This document shows, piece after piece, positions 8,072 through 17,390 of a stretch of DNA of 64,000 nt; positions within the stretch are counted from its first letter, which is position 1, and every line of letters begins with the position of its first letter. The notes beneath the pieces were generated by a model. That model worked only from the letters and a program-made list of their open reading frames with translations, was not told the origin of the DNA and made no database searches. The position numbers and the translations under genes were made by a program. Origin of the DNA: a bacterium (lineage in GTDB: Bacteria; ARS69); NCBI GenBank assembly GCA_025774805.1, contig JALGZR010000004.1:60903-124902 (forward strand), read 5' to 3'.

Positions 8072-9712
8072 TCAGCGCACGCTCTCCAGATGCTCGAGCA
8101 CCTCCCGGGCCGCGTCGAATTCCGGGTCGAGGCGGAGCGCCTCCGAGAGCTTCGGTCGGGCCCGGTCCGGGTGCCCGTCCCGGCGGTCGAGCATAGCCGC
8201 CCCGAAGAGCGCGCGGGAGCGGAGCTTCTCCTCCCCGGGAGCGGGCGGATCCGAGGCCTCCGCGAAGTACGTCGACAGTCGCTCGCGCGCCTCGTCCCAT
8301 CGACCGTCGAGCACGTACCGGTGGGCCAGGACCACGCCGATCATGTCCTTGGGGTCGAGCCCTTCCCGGGAGAGCTCGTGGGAGGGGAGGTCGTCCGACG
8401 AGCTCACCAGGTAGCCGAGGGCCCGAAGCTGCTCCACCCGGTCGGGGTCCACGGCCACCGGACGGGAGACGCCCGCCGGCCTGCGGGGATCCGACAGCCG
8501 CCTCACCTCCTCGACGAGCCATCTCTCCTCCGCGACGATCTCGTCCGCGCGTTCCGGGAGCAGGTTCGCCCGCTCGTTCGGGTCGCGCGTCAAGTCGTAG
8601 AGCTCCGGCCGCGGGGCCCGCACGTACTTGCGCGTTCGCGTGCGTACGGCTTTGAGCGGGGCTCCACCGTACTTCTTGGTCGGCGTGAGCGTCTCGAGGA
8701 GAAGCCGCGCCGGATGCGCCGCCGAAGGGTCGAGGAGATCGCTGCCGTCCGGCCAGTCGGAGGGCGGCAGCCCGGCGGCCGACTCGAGCGTCGGCGCGAC
8801 GTCGACGCCCCGGGCGAGCTCCCGGACGATTCCGCCCGCGCGACCGGGAACGACCACGAGAAGGGGGACGCGCACGGTGTTGTCGTAGAGGAACATCCCG
8901 TGTCCGTCCTGACCGTGCTCCCCGAGCCCCTCGCCGTGGTCCGCGACGATCGCGATCACGACCCGGTCTCCTCTCTCGGCGACGCGCCGGACGACCCGCC
9001 CGATCTGCCGATCCGTGAAGGCGATCTCCCCGTCGTAGGGCGTAAGAAGGGGAATGCGGTTCCAGGGCGGAGGCGGGTCGTAGGTGAGATGGGGATCCAT
9101 GTAGTGGACCCAGAGAAAACAGGGATGACCCAGCTCGGCGAGGATCTCGAGCGCGACCGCGCTCGTCTCGTCGGCGCGCCGCTGCGTGCTCGCGTGCCGG
9201 GCCGTGCGCCGCGTAAGCTCCGGATCGACCGCGGTGAAGGGCGCCCGGAAGCGTGCGTCGTAGGTGCCGAAGCCCTGGCTCAATCCCTGCTCCGGAGCGA
9301 GCGTGATGCTGGAGACGACCGCCGCGGTGGCGAGTCCCGCCCCGGCGAGGACCTCGGGCAGGGTCCGGGCGGCATCGTCGAGAGCGAACGCGCCGTTCAT
9401 ACGGACCCCGTGACGGATCGAGGCGCTGCCGGTCAGGATCGAGGTGTGCGATGGAAGGGTGGAGGGGACCTCGACGAAGGCGTTCTCGAAGATCGTGCCC
9501 CGGCGTCCGAGCGCGTCCACCCAGGGGGTGCGGGCCTCGGGATCCCCGTACGTCCCGACGTGATCCCAGCGCGTCGTGTCCAGCGTGACCAGGAGAACGG
9601 ATCGGAGAGGGGACTCGCCGCCCCCGCACCCGCCCGATCCGAAAAGCGCCGCGGTGGCCGCGAGCACGACGGCCGATCGGAGCCGCCCGGGGCGCCCCGT
9701 CCCCGCTACCAT
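8072..9712 (-). CDS. Sulfatase/alkaline phosphatase-superfamily lipoprotein-like hydrolase
   Basis: A 546-residue exported protein. The N-terminus has a hydrophobic stretch ending in GSGGCGGG, a weak lipobox at Cys29. The catalytic core has LVTLDTTRWDHVG (metal Asp) and VADHGEGLGEHGQDGHG (metal Asp/His). At the site where sulfatases carry Cys or Ser for formylglycine (C/S-x-P-S-R) this protein has T-L-P-S-H (residues 85-89), so formylglycine cannot form. A phosphodiesterase or phosphotransferase activity is therefore as likely as a sulfatase. The last 80 residues look like a TPR-type helical repeat (ALFGAAMLDRRDGHPDRARP). Its ATG overlaps the argF stop by one base (TGATG). Confidence 0.8.
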   Translation of the reverse strand: MVAGTGRPGRLRSAVVLAATAALFGSGGCGGGESPLRSVLLVTLDTTRWDHVGTYGDPEARTPWVDALGRRGTIFENAFVEVPSTLPSHTSILTGSASIRHGVRMNGAFALDDAARTLPEVLAGAGLATAAVVSSITLAPEQGLSQGFGTYDARFRAPFTAVDPELTRRTARHASTQRRADETSAVALEILAELGHPCFLWVHYMDPHLTYDPPPPWNRIPLLTPYDGEIAFTDRQIGRVVRRVAERGDRVVIAIVADHGEGLGEHGQDGHGMFLYDNTVRVPLLVVVPGRAGGIVRELARGVDVAPTLESAAGLPPSDWPDGSDLLDPSAAHPARLLLETLTPTKKYGGAPLKAVRTRTRKYVRAPRPELYDLTRDPNERANLLPERADEIVAEERWLVEEVRRLSDPRRPAGVSRPVAVDPDRVEQLRALGYLVSSSDDLPSHELSREGLDPKDMIGVVLAHRYVLDGRWDEARERLSTYFAEASDPPAPGEEKLRSRALFGAAMLDRRDGHPDRARPKLSEALRLDPEFDAAREVLEHLESVR

Positions 9713-10695
9713 CAGGCGCCGAGCGTCGCGACCATGATCGCCTTGATCGTGTGCAGGCGGTTCTCGGCCTGGTCGAACACCCTGGAGTGAGGTCCCTCGA
9801 AGACCTCGTCCGTGACCTCCCGGTTCTCCGGGAACCTCCGGCCCATCTCGGTCCGGTCGTCGTGGAAGGCGGGTAGGCAGTGGAGGAAGATCACCTCCGG
9901 ATTCCCGGTCCTCTCCAGCATGGCGGCCGTGACCCGGTAGTCCTTCAGGAGCGCGATCCGCTCGGGGATCCTGTCCTCTTCGCCCATGCTGGCCCAGACG
10001 TCGGTCGCGATGACCGCCGTACCGCCGACGGCGTCGTCCACCGACTCGGTGATCGCGATTCTCCCGCCGGTCTCCGCCGCGATCGCGCGGCACCACTTCA
10101 CCAGCTCGCCCTCGGGATGCAACGACGCGGGGGCGCCGATCCGGAAGTCCATGCCGAGCTTCGAGGCCGCGATCATCAAGGAGTTCGCGACGTTGTTGCG
10201 TCCGTCCCCGACGTAGGTGAAAGAGACGCGGCGGAGATCCCGGCCCAGGCTCTCCTGAACCGTGAGCATGTCGGCCAGCGCCTGGGTGGGGTGGTATCGA
10301 TCGGTCAGTCCGTTCCAGACGGGCACGCCGGCCCACTCGGCGAGCTCTTCGGCCTTCTCGTGCTCGAAACCCCGGAACTGGATCCCGTCGAACATTCTCC
10401 CCAACACACGGGCGATGTCGGGAATGCTCTCCTTGATCCCGAGCCGGATGTCGTCGCGGCCCAGGTACTCCGGATGGGCTCCCTCGTCGATGCAGGCGCA
10501 GACGAATGCGCACCGGGTCCGCGTCGAGGGCTTGTCGAACACGAGGGCGATGTTCTTCCCCTCCAGGTTCCTCGCGCGCACTCCCGCGTACTTGTCGGCC
10601 TTGAGCCCGGCCGAGAGGTCGAGGAGGTGGCGGATCTCGGGGGGGGAGAAGTCCAGAAGCGTCAGGAGGTGACGACCGTGAAGGTTGTAGGGCAT
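9712..10695 (-). CDS. argF: Ornithine carbamoyltransferase
   Basis: A 327-residue enzyme that joins carbamoyl phosphate and ornithine to citrulline in arginine synthesis (or the reverse in arginine breakdown). The carbamoyl-phosphate motif STRTR is at 57-61, HPTQ at 135-138 and the ornithine/catalytic HCLP at 272-275; DIRLGIKESIPDIARVLGRM is the usual loop. The length is normal. AGGAGG stands five bases before the ATG and fixes the start. It is followed without a gap by the sulfatase-like gene. No other arg gene is near, so this is a stand-alone argF. Confidence 0.95.
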   Translation of the reverse strand: MPYNLHGRHLLTLLDFSPPEIRHLLDLSAGLKADKYAGVRARNLEGKNIALVFDKPSTRTRCAFVCACIDEGAHPEYLGRDDIRLGIKESIPDIARVLGRMFDGIQFRGFEHEKAEELAEWAGVPVWNGLTDRYHPTQALADMLTVQESLGRDLRRVSFTYVGDGRNNVANSLMIAASKLGMDFRIGAPASLHPEGELVKWCRAIAAETGGRIAITESVDDAVGGTAVIATDVWASMGEEDRIPERIALLKDYRVTAAMLERTGNPEVIFLHCLPAFHDDRTEMGRRFPENREVTDEVFEGPHSRVFDQAENRLHTIKAIMVATLGA

Positions 10696-10819
10696 TCGAG
10701 CCTCCTCGGGCCGTCGGCCCGGACGGGGAAGGGGGTGAAATGCCAAGTGAGGGTAAGGGAAGGCGGGGGAAAGCGGAAGCGAGCGTCTCGGAGCCACCTC
10801 GGTAGGCACGAGGATCCCG

Positions 10820-13687
10820 TCACTCCGCCGGATCGCGATACGGCCGCCCGGCCTGATAGAGCGTAAGGCGTATTCGCATGCCTTGGAGGTCACGCTTCTG
10901 TATCCCCAGGACGTATTCCCTCTTCCCGCCCGCCTCCGCAACGCGAATGGCCTTCTCCTGCGTGGTCACGGCTTCGGGAAAGCGCCCGGCCGCGGCATAG
11001 GCGGCTGCGAGCGTGTCGAGGGACACGGGTTCCTCCTGTCCGCGCAATCGGCAGGCCCGCTCTGCCAGCCGTACCGCGCGGTTCGTGTCCTCCGCGGTCC
11101 GCGGCGTGCGGGTCGCCAGCAGCCACGCGAGGCCGTTCAAGGCCCGAACGGATTCCGGGCGGAGCCGCAGGGCCGTCTCGTAGGAACGGGACGCCTGGTC
11201 GACATCGCCGCGCCACGCCCCCACGGTGGCTACCGCACAGTGCGCTTCCGCGAAACCGGGCCGAAGTCGGACAGCCGTCCGACAGTGCACGAGCCCCTCC
11301 TCTTCCTCCCCCATTCGGAGGAGGGCGAGGCCGAGACAGTAGTGCGCGGCGGGGGATGCGGGACTCAGGCGTACGGCTTCCCCGCAGTGACTCGCCGCCT
11401 CCGCGGCTCGGCCCGAACGAATCAGGGTGAGGCCCAGGCGCCGGTGCGTCTCCGCGTCCTCCGGGTTCAGGGCGAGCGCCCTGCGGTAGCTGCCGACGGC
11501 GGCATCGCTCTGCTGCAGGAGAGCCAGAGCCCTCCCGAGGTTGTGATGGTAGAGCGCATTCTCCGGATCCGCCGCCACGGCCCGGCCGAAGTGCTCGCGG
11601 GCGGGCGCGGGCTCGCCCTGCTGCAAGAGGGCGGCCCCGAGATTGTTCTGGGCGAGCGCATCCGTGGGATCGATCTCGACCGCCATCCGAAAGTGAGCCA
11701 GCGCCCGCTCGTGCTCGCCCGATTTCAGGAGCCCGGTCGCGAGGTTGTTGTGGAACGCCGCATTGTCCGGCTCGAGATCCACCGCTCGCGCCAGGTGCTC
11801 GACCGCCCGTCCGGGCTCTCCGAGATCCGTCAGCTCCGCGCCCAGGTTGCTGTGGACGGCCGCCTGGTGGGGTACCAGTCGAAGGGATCTCTCGAAGCAC
11901 TCGACCGCTTCGGCGGATTTGCCCTGTTCCGCGAGGGCCCGGCCGAGTCCGAGCAGATAGCGGTTCGAACTCGGAAAGGAGCGGACGAGACGTCGGAACT
12001 CCGCTTCGGCGACCTCGGGCCGGCCCGCGTGCTGCAGTTGGATCTGCGCGTACCGATGGCGCACGAAGGGGTGGGCGTCCCCGCTCTGCAGGACCCGCTC
12101 GTAGGTTGCGAGCGCCTCCTCCAGGCCCCTCCCGGCCGTTTGCTTTCCCAGGGCCGCCCATTCGGCCGAGAGCTCGGCCACCCCTCGATCGTGACCCATC
12201 CGGTTCGTGAACGGAGGCTGTTCGAGCATCGTAAGGATCGTCTCCAGGGCGTCGTGGCGATCGACCGGGGTGAAGGGCAGGCGCTGCGCGCACGCTTCCT
12301 GCGTGAGCACGGGGCGCCCGGTCGCTTTCTGCCGGGCGCGGGCCGGCAGCGCGGGCAGAAGGGTCTCGTAGAGAGTGCGGGCGACGAGGTAGTTTCCCCG
12401 GAATCGAAGGTGAACGTGCTCGTCGAAGAGATCCCGTCCCGGAATCCCCTTCGGGCTGGCGGCTCGAAGGCGGCGCTCCGAGTCGGCCAGGTAGATGCCT
12501 TCGGCGGTCCGTCCGCCGGCCACCCGCCGGATGATCTCGTTGATGCGGCTGTCCGCGCGAAACCGGAGAGCATCGAGATCACGCGCCTTCTCGTAGTGCG
12601 CTCGCGCTCTTTCGGGGTCGCCGAGGGCCTCGTGACACTGCGCGAGACGGAACGCGAGATCCGCGTACTCGCCATCGATCGCCTCCGCCTCCTCGTAGTA
12701 GCCGACCGCCTCGCGGACGCGTCCCTGGCTCTGCCGCGCCGACCCCTCTTCGTAGACCCGTTCCCACTCCGTGCTGTCTCGTGCCGTCAAGCCGGTGCGG
12801 TGCAGAGAGGCGAACGGGGAGGAGTCCTTGAGATTGACGCCGACCGTGCTCACGATGACGGGAACCCCGGCGCGCCGGCCTGCGCGACAGATGTCCTCCA
12901 AGTTGTCCTCGAAGTGCTCGTACGTCGTCTCCAGACGCGGATCCGATAAGCGGATGCGGTTCTCGAGGAACATTCTCATGCCGCGCCACACGGTGGGTCT
13001 TTCGGCGCCCCTCGCCAGATGCTCTCCGAACGCGTTCTCGAGCAGCTGGCCCACGCGGGTTCTCTTCGCGGCCAGCGCGGCCCGAATCAGGAGACGACCC
13101 GATGCCAGAGGATCGAAGACCGTTCCGGGTCCGTAGGGGCCCACGACTTCGTTGTTTCCCAGGTACAGGACCATCGCGTCGGGCTCCAGATCCGTGCACT
13201 CGCGCGCGATGCCCAGAACCACGTGGGAGTTGATGGCCGTGATCGCGGCGTTGACCACCTCGAAGCGCGTGCCCGGACACTGATCCTCGAGGAGGGTCTC
13301 CAGAATCCGCGCCATCCCGAAGGCCGGCTCCGGAACCCCTTGGGCGGCCGATCCCCCCAGGACGATGATCCGGACCGTTTCCGGCCCCTTCTTCGCCGGA
13401 AGGGAGAAGGGCCGGATGGGTCGGGCGAGAAGGGGACCGAAGAACGGTTGCGTGTATCGGGGATTGCTCAGGATCCTCGGCTCACCCTCCACGTCGTCGC
13501 GCAGGGCGAAGCCCAGGGGGATCCCGTAGCCGCCCACGCGGAGGCCGAGTTCCAACAGGGCCAGGAGCGCGATGGGCAGGACAACGACGGCGATCAGGCG
13601 AAACGCCCACAGCTTTCCGGCCCCGATGCGGGCGTGTGCATCGGCGGCGGCGTTGCCGTCTTCCGCCTCGGTCCTGTTCGCTGCCAT
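10820..13687 (-). CDS. Membrane-anchored SGNH hydrolase-like protein with TPR array
   Basis: A 955-residue protein. Residues 27-48 form a single membrane anchor. An SGNH/GDSL-type domain follows: block I GGSAAQG with Ser113, block III-like LYLGNNE near 175-180, and a closing D-x-H region (LFDEHVHLRFRGN). TPR units interrupt it (YYEEAEAIDGEYADLAFRLA) and fill the rest, with at least eight copies of the type AVEHLARAVDLEPDNAAFHN. Such proteins are common in Planctomycetes, FCB bacteria and Acidobacteria; the hydrolase target is unknown. The start chosen (ATG 13687) gives a normal N-terminus MAANRTEAED before the anchor. Confidence 0.8.
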   Translation of the reverse strand: MAANRTEAEDGNAAADAHARIGAGKLWAFRLIAVVVLPIALLALLELGLRVGGYGIPLGFALRDDVEGEPRILSNPRYTQPFFGPLLARPIRPFSLPAKKGPETVRIIVLGGSAAQGVPEPAFGMARILETLLEDQCPGTRFEVVNAAITAINSHVVLGIARECTDLEPDAMVLYLGNNEVVGPYGPGTVFDPLASGRLLIRAALAAKRTRVGQLLENAFGEHLARGAERPTVWRGMRMFLENRIRLSDPRLETTYEHFEDNLEDICRAGRRAGVPVIVSTVGVNLKDSSPFASLHRTGLTARDSTEWERVYEEGSARQSQGRVREAVGYYEEAEAIDGEYADLAFRLAQCHEALGDPERARAHYEKARDLDALRFRADSRINEIIRRVAGGRTAEGIYLADSERRLRAASPKGIPGRDLFDEHVHLRFRGNYLVARTLYETLLPALPARARQKATGRPVLTQEACAQRLPFTPVDRHDALETILTMLEQPPFTNRMGHDRGVAELSAEWAALGKQTAGRGLEEALATYERVLQSGDAHPFVRHRYAQIQLQHAGRPEVAEAEFRRLVRSFPSSNRYLLGLGRALAEQGKSAEAVECFERSLRLVPHQAAVHSNLGAELTDLGEPGRAVEHLARAVDLEPDNAAFHNNLATGLLKSGEHERALAHFRMAVEIDPTDALAQNNLGAALLQQGEPAPAREHFGRAVAADPENALYHHNLGRALALLQQSDAAVGSYRRALALNPEDAETHRRLGLTLIRSGRAAEAASHCGEAVRLSPASPAAHYCLGLALLRMGEEEEGLVHCRTAVRLRPGFAEAHCAVATVGAWRGDVDQASRSYETALRLRPESVRALNGLAWLLATRTPRTAEDTNRAVRLAERACRLRGQEEPVSLDTLAAAYAAAGRFPEAVTTQEKAIRVAEAGGKREYVLGIQKRDLQGMRIRLTLYQAGRPYRDPAE

Positions 13688-13769
13688 GCGAGGTCCCGTT
13701 CCTTGCCGTCGGTCTCGGAGCGGAGCGTGGGGTCGCCCTCCCGGCAAGTGCGCGCACCGCCCGGGTTCG

Positions 13770-14534
13770 CTACCAGTAGCGCTCGTACGTGAGGTGCCCG
13801 GCCTCCTTGCGGGTGTTGTCCCGAAAGCCGCGCTCATGGAGGAGCTCGAGCAGCTCCTCGATCATCCGCGGGTTCCCGCAGATCATGATCTGTGAGGTCT
13901 CCGGAGTCAGGGACACGCCGGCCATCTCGGAGAGCTTCCCCGTTTGGAGCGCCGCGGTGATCCGACCGTGGTACCGCTTCGGGCCCGGATCCATGCGGGT
14001 CACGCACGTGACGAGGGACAGCCGACCGTCGTGCCGGGCGGAGAGTCTTCTCAGCTCCTCCTCGTAGGCGACGTCGGCGGGGAACCGCACGCCCTGGACG
14101 GTGACGATCCTCTCGAAGCGCTCCCAGGGCTCTTCGGTCCGGAGCATCGAGAGGTAGGGGGCCACCCCGGTGCCGCTCGCGAAGAGCCAGAGATGGGGGC
14201 TCTCGGGAACCCGATCCAAGGTGAACTTCCCCTTCGGCTTCCGGTGGATCCAGGCCGCCTCACCGATCCCGAGCGCCTCGAGGTGCGGGCTGACCTTGCC
14301 CCCGTCCACCCGCACGAGGAAGAACTCCAGGGGCTCTCCCGGGGCGGAGGCGATCGAGTAGAGGCGATGAATGCGGGCGGGACGCCCCTCCTTGTCCTGA
14401 CCCTCCACGCCGACCGAGGTGAACTGCCCCGGACGAAACGGCGGGGGCACGACGTCGAAGCGGAGGGTGACGAGCCCCTCGGTCCACTCGATCCGGTCCG
14501 TCACGGTTCCCCGGATCCAGTCCTCCTCCTTCAC
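13770..14534 (-). CDS. fpr: Ferredoxin/flavodoxin-NADP(+) reductase
   Basis: A 254-residue FAD enzyme that passes electrons between NADPH and ferredoxin or flavodoxin. Visible motifs are PFRPGQFTSVGV and HRLYSIASAP (FAD site), GTGVAPYLSML (NADP site), QIMICGNPRMIEELLELL and the C-terminal aromatic end YERYW. Length matches bacterial Fpr. The start is a GTG (14532-14534) because GAGG lies seven bases upstream and the next GTG six bases further up would have no spacing. It is the first gene of the minus-strand run leading to the SGNH-TPR gene. Confidence 0.9.
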   Translation of the reverse strand: MKEEDWIRGTVTDRIEWTEGLVTLRFDVVPPPFRPGQFTSVGVEGQDKEGRPARIHRLYSIASAPGEPLEFFLVRVDGGKVSPHLEALGIGEAAWIHRKPKGKFTLDRVPESPHLWLFASGTGVAPYLSMLRTEEPWERFERIVTVQGVRFPADVAYEEELRRLSARHDGRLSLVTCVTRMDPGPKRYHGRITAALQTGKLSEMAGVSLTPETSQIMICGNPRMIEELLELLHERGFRDNTRKEAGHLTYERYW

Positions 14535-14843
14535 GAGCACTCCTCGGATGCCGACCACGAGACAACTCGGTCCCGCATCCTGCGCGATGAGCGGGGATTC
14601 CGCAAGATCCCCGCGGAGTCCTCCCGGACTGGCGGGAGCTCGCCGCCGGCTCCCGCGGGGCCGACCCGGGAGGGATCGGGGTCGCCAGCGGGGGGAAGGT
14701 GGGCTATCCTCCCGGCCCCCGGACCCACGGAGGCGATCCCGGACATCCCGGACCCGTTCGCCGACCCCCTCCGGCGGAGCCCTCCCACGGCGCGGAGCTC
14801 TCGCGCCGCCCGCGACCGACCCCGGTGACGAAGGAGACCGGAC
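14535..14843. other. Divergent spacer between fpr and gcdH
   Basis: Non-coding GC-rich spacer of 309 bp from which both neighbours are transcribed outward. It contains a short hairpin (gcgggagc / gctcccgc near 14631-14656) and AAGGAG eight bases before the gcdH ATG. I see no convincing -35/-10 pair, operator or repeat family member. Confidence 0.5.
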
Positions 14844-16040
14844 ATGCGGAAGACCCGCAGAAGACATCGGGTTGTGTCCCTGGACGACCTGATCGGTCTG
14901 GAAGAGCTGATCACGGACGAGGAGCGGCGGGTCCGGGACACGATCCGCCGCTTTCTGGCCGACAAGTACATCCCCTACGCCGACGAGTGGTTCGAGAAGG
15001 AGATCTTCCCCCGCGAGCTCGTACCCGAGATCGCCGAGCTGGGAGTCCTGGGGATGAATCTCAAGGGATACGACTGCCCGGGGTTCGGAGAGGTGGCCTA
15101 CGGACTGGCCATGATGGAGCTCGAGTACGCCGACAGCGGGTTGCGCAGCTTCGTCTCCGTGCAGGGCTCCCTCTGCATGTACCCGATTCACCGCTGGGGC
15201 TCCGAGGAGCAGCGCCAGCGGTGGCTTCCGAAGATGGCGGCGGGAGAGGTCGTGGCGTGCTTCGGGCTCACGGAGCCCGACGCGGGATCCGATCCGGGCG
15301 CCATGAAGACGCGTGCCGTTCGCGACGGAGACGATTGGGTCCTGAACGGCGCGAAGATGTGGATCACGAACTCACCCCAGGCGGACCTCGCGGTCGTGTG
15401 GGCCAAGACCGAGGGGAACGACCCCCGGTCGATTCGCGGCTTCCTCGTCGAGCGGGGGACCCCCGGGTTCGAGACGCCCACGATGCGGCGGAAGATGTCG
15501 CTGAGGGCGTCCGACACGGGAGAGATCGTTCTCTCCGACTGCCGCGTGCCGGAGGCGAACCGCCTGCCCGGGGCGGCCGGACTGGACGGTCCGCTGAGCT
15601 GCCTGAACCAGGCGCGCTTCGGGATCGCGTTCGGGGTGATCGGAGCGGCCCGTGCCTGCTACGACACGACGCTCGCCTACACGCAGGACCGGATCGCCTT
15701 CGGAGTCCCGGTCGCGAAGAAGCAGCTCGTGCAGCAGCGGCTCGTGGAGATGGCCACCGGGATCACCCGAGCGGCCGTGACCGTCATCCACTACGGGAGG
15801 CTCAAGGAAAAGGGGATTCTCACCCCGTGGCACGTCAGCCTCGTCAAGAGGGACAATGTGGAGATGGCTCTCGAGACCGCGCGCTCGGCTCGGGCCCTTC
15901 TGGGGGCCAACGGGATCCACATCGAGTACCCCGTCATCCGGCACATGCTGAACCTGGAGTCCGTCTACACCTACGAGGGAACCCACGAGGTGCATACGCT
16001 GATCCTCGGACGGGCTCTCACGGGAGAGGACGGGTTCTGA
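14844..16040 (+). CDS. gcdH: Glutaryl-CoA dehydrogenase
   Basis: A 398-residue acyl-CoA dehydrogenase family flavoprotein. It oxidises and decarboxylates glutaryl-CoA to crotonyl-CoA in lysine, tryptophan and aromatic breakdown. Glutaryl-specific features are MYPIHRWGSEEQRQRWLPKM, CFGLTEPDAGSDPGAM and the catalytic-base region YEGTHEVHTLILGRALTG with Glu378; IRHMLNLESV precedes it. Most other acyl-CoA dehydrogenases have a different flank around the base. The ATG is preceded by AAGGAG. A class III CoA-transferase that could make glutaryl-CoA and a dicarboxylate transporter lie 7-9 kb downstream. Confidence 0.9.
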   Translation: MRKTRRRHRVVSLDDLIGLEELITDEERRVRDTIRRFLADKYIPYADEWFEKEIFPRELVPEIAELGVLGMNLKGYDCPGFGEVAYGLAMMELEYADSGLRSFVSVQGSLCMYPIHRWGSEEQRQRWLPKMAAGEVVACFGLTEPDAGSDPGAMKTRAVRDGDDWVLNGAKMWITNSPQADLAVVWAKTEGNDPRSIRGFLVERGTPGFETPTMRRKMSLRASDTGEIVLSDCRVPEANRLPGAAGLDGPLSCLNQARFGIAFGVIGAARACYDTTLAYTQDRIAFGVPVAKKQLVQQRLVEMATGITRAAVTVIHYGRLKEKGILTPWHVSLVKRDNVEMALETARSARALLGANGIHIEYPVIRHMLNLESVYTYEGTHEVHTLILGRALTGEDGF

Positions 16041-16071
16041 GAGATCGACCTCGACCTGGACCTCTGCTGGC

Positions 16072-16198
16072 AGCCGCGGTCGAAGGGGGGGTCCTCCCAG
16101 GCCGAGTAGCGAGCCGCGAGATGAGAGGGGCGAGTCGTTCCGGGCGATTCCATCGGCGAGGTTCGAGGATCGGGAAGACCCCCCCTTCGACCGCGGCT
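16072..16198. repeat. 27-bp inverted repeat around a 73-bp loop, between convergent genes
   Basis: The left arm 16072-16098 (AGCCGCGGTCGAAGGGGGGG...) is repeated in reverse complement at 16172-16198 with a single mismatch. It sits between the convergent gcdH and glycoside-hydrolase-like genes, where a bidirectional terminator is expected. The near-perfect arms and long loop also fit a small non-autonomous mobile element. The arm sequence is unrelated to the dispersed element at 25550 and its relatives. Confidence 0.6.
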
Positions 16199-16283
16199 CG
16201 CCACTCGACCTGTGGGGGACCCCAACCGACCGCGGGTCGGGGCGAAGTGACCGGGTCTTGCTCAGCGTCGGTGCAATCCTGGC

Positions 16284-17321
16284 TCAGTCGAGAACGACGT
16301 AGTTCAGCTCGCCGTAGAATACGCCGTCGAGGCTCTCCGCCAGGTCGAGAGTCGGAGCGTGGCTCTCCGCCCCGGTGACCCAGAGAACGGCCTGGAAGGG
16401 GTCTTGCCCGACGGCCCGCTGCGACGCCAGCGCGGCCCGGGCCTCGGCCGGGGTGAAGCGGATGCCGACGCCCTCGAGCGTGATTCCGTTGAGGGACGGA
16501 TCGTCGAGCGCTCCTCCGCTGTTCCCCAGCACGATCATCTCCTCGCCGAGGGTCTCCCGCAGTCGCGCGGTGAAGTAGGGACGCCACGTCGCGTACTGCG
16601 TCTGGATGTCGACTTCGGAATCGGGAGAGCCGTCCCCGTCGATGTCGTAGGAGTCGGTGATGTTCGACAGCCGGCGGATTCGGTAGTCCGGGAACACCGC
16701 CGTGCACATGTCGATGTAGAAGCCGTCCCACGCGGCATCCATCGTGACGTCGCGATGGAAGTCGACCAGGACGTCCGCCGACTCCTGCCTCAGGATGAAG
16801 GTGGGGACCGCCGTGGAGGGGTCCTCCGGATCGCTCTGGTAGATGCGGACCACGTTTCCGGTGACGAGATCCCGGATGCAAAGCGACGAATCGAAGGCGG
16901 CGGTCAGGGCCAGGTAGTAGGCATCATCCGGGTACATACCGATGAAGGCGTCCTGCGCGTTCGTGTAGGCGAGGCAGAGGACGCCGGGCAGGTCCTCCCG
17001 GATCTTGGCGACCGTCTGTGGTGCGAGAGCCGGGTTGCACACGAAGATCCGGTGATCCAGGAACCGATCGGGCCACTCCTCCGAGTACACCGTCGCCCGC
17101 TGAAGCATGAAGTACGCGCGTTGTACGGGGACCGGGACCGTCTCGTCCTTGTCGCCCCCCGGACCGACCGGATCCCCTTCCCCGGGAGGGGAGGAGAACG
17201 GGCATCCGACGACGGCAAAGAGAACCCAGGAGAGCATCACGGCCGTCCCCGCGTCGAAACGGCGTTTCCGATGATCAAGCAAGACCGTGTCCTCGGAGCC
17301 AGATGCGCAACGATTGAGCAT
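16284..17321 (-). CDS. Putative glycoside hydrolase-like lipoprotein
   Basis: About 345 residues; the start is uncertain. A basic stretch (HRKRRFDAG) and hydrophobic segment end in VLFAVVGC, a good lipobox, so an exported lipoprotein is likely. ATG 17321 or a TTG about 40 bases further in would both give a usable signal. The body resembles the putative TIM-barrel glycoside hydrolases annotated as GHL15-like: YPDDAYYLALTA, WDGFYIDMCTAVFPD and GNSGGALDDPSLNGITLEG. The acidic DIDGDGSPDSE looks like a calcium loop. The substrate is unknown. Confidence 0.6.
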   Translation of the reverse strand: MLNRCASGSEDTVLLDHRKRRFDAGTAVMLSWVLFAVVGCPFSSPPGEGDPVGPGGDKDETVPVPVQRAYFMLQRATVYSEEWPDRFLDHRIFVCNPALAPQTVAKIREDLPGVLCLAYTNAQDAFIGMYPDDAYYLALTAAFDSSLCIRDLVTGNVVRIYQSDPEDPSTAVPTFILRQESADVLVDFHRDVTMDAAWDGFYIDMCTAVFPDYRIRRLSNITDSYDIDGDGSPDSEVDIQTQYATWRPYFTARLRETLGEEMIVLGNSGGALDDPSLNGITLEGVGIRFTPAEARAALASQRAVGQDPFQAVLWVTGAESHAPTLDLAESLDGVFYGELNYVVLD

Positions 17322-17378
17322 TCCGGGGACATTTCGCCCCCTCCGAAGACGGGGCAGCAGGAATCATACCTGACCGGA

Positions 17379-17384
17379 TATACT
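17379..17384 (+). promoter_or_regulatory. -10-like hexamer TATACT seven bases before the SGNH start
   Basis: TATACT ends six bases before the ATG at 17391, so a transcript starting at the normal distance would begin at or next to the start codon (leaderless). On the other strand TATGAT at 17368-17363 could serve the divergent lipoprotein gene. No good -35 box is seen for either, so this rests on the hexamers alone. Confidence 0.35.
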
Positions 17385-17390
17385 CCGCGC

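Noticed and set aside
10820-13687. The TPR array as a possible tandem DNA repeat
   Set aside because: The repetition is at protein level (34-residue TPR units); the DNA units are too divergent to be a tandem nucleotide repeat.
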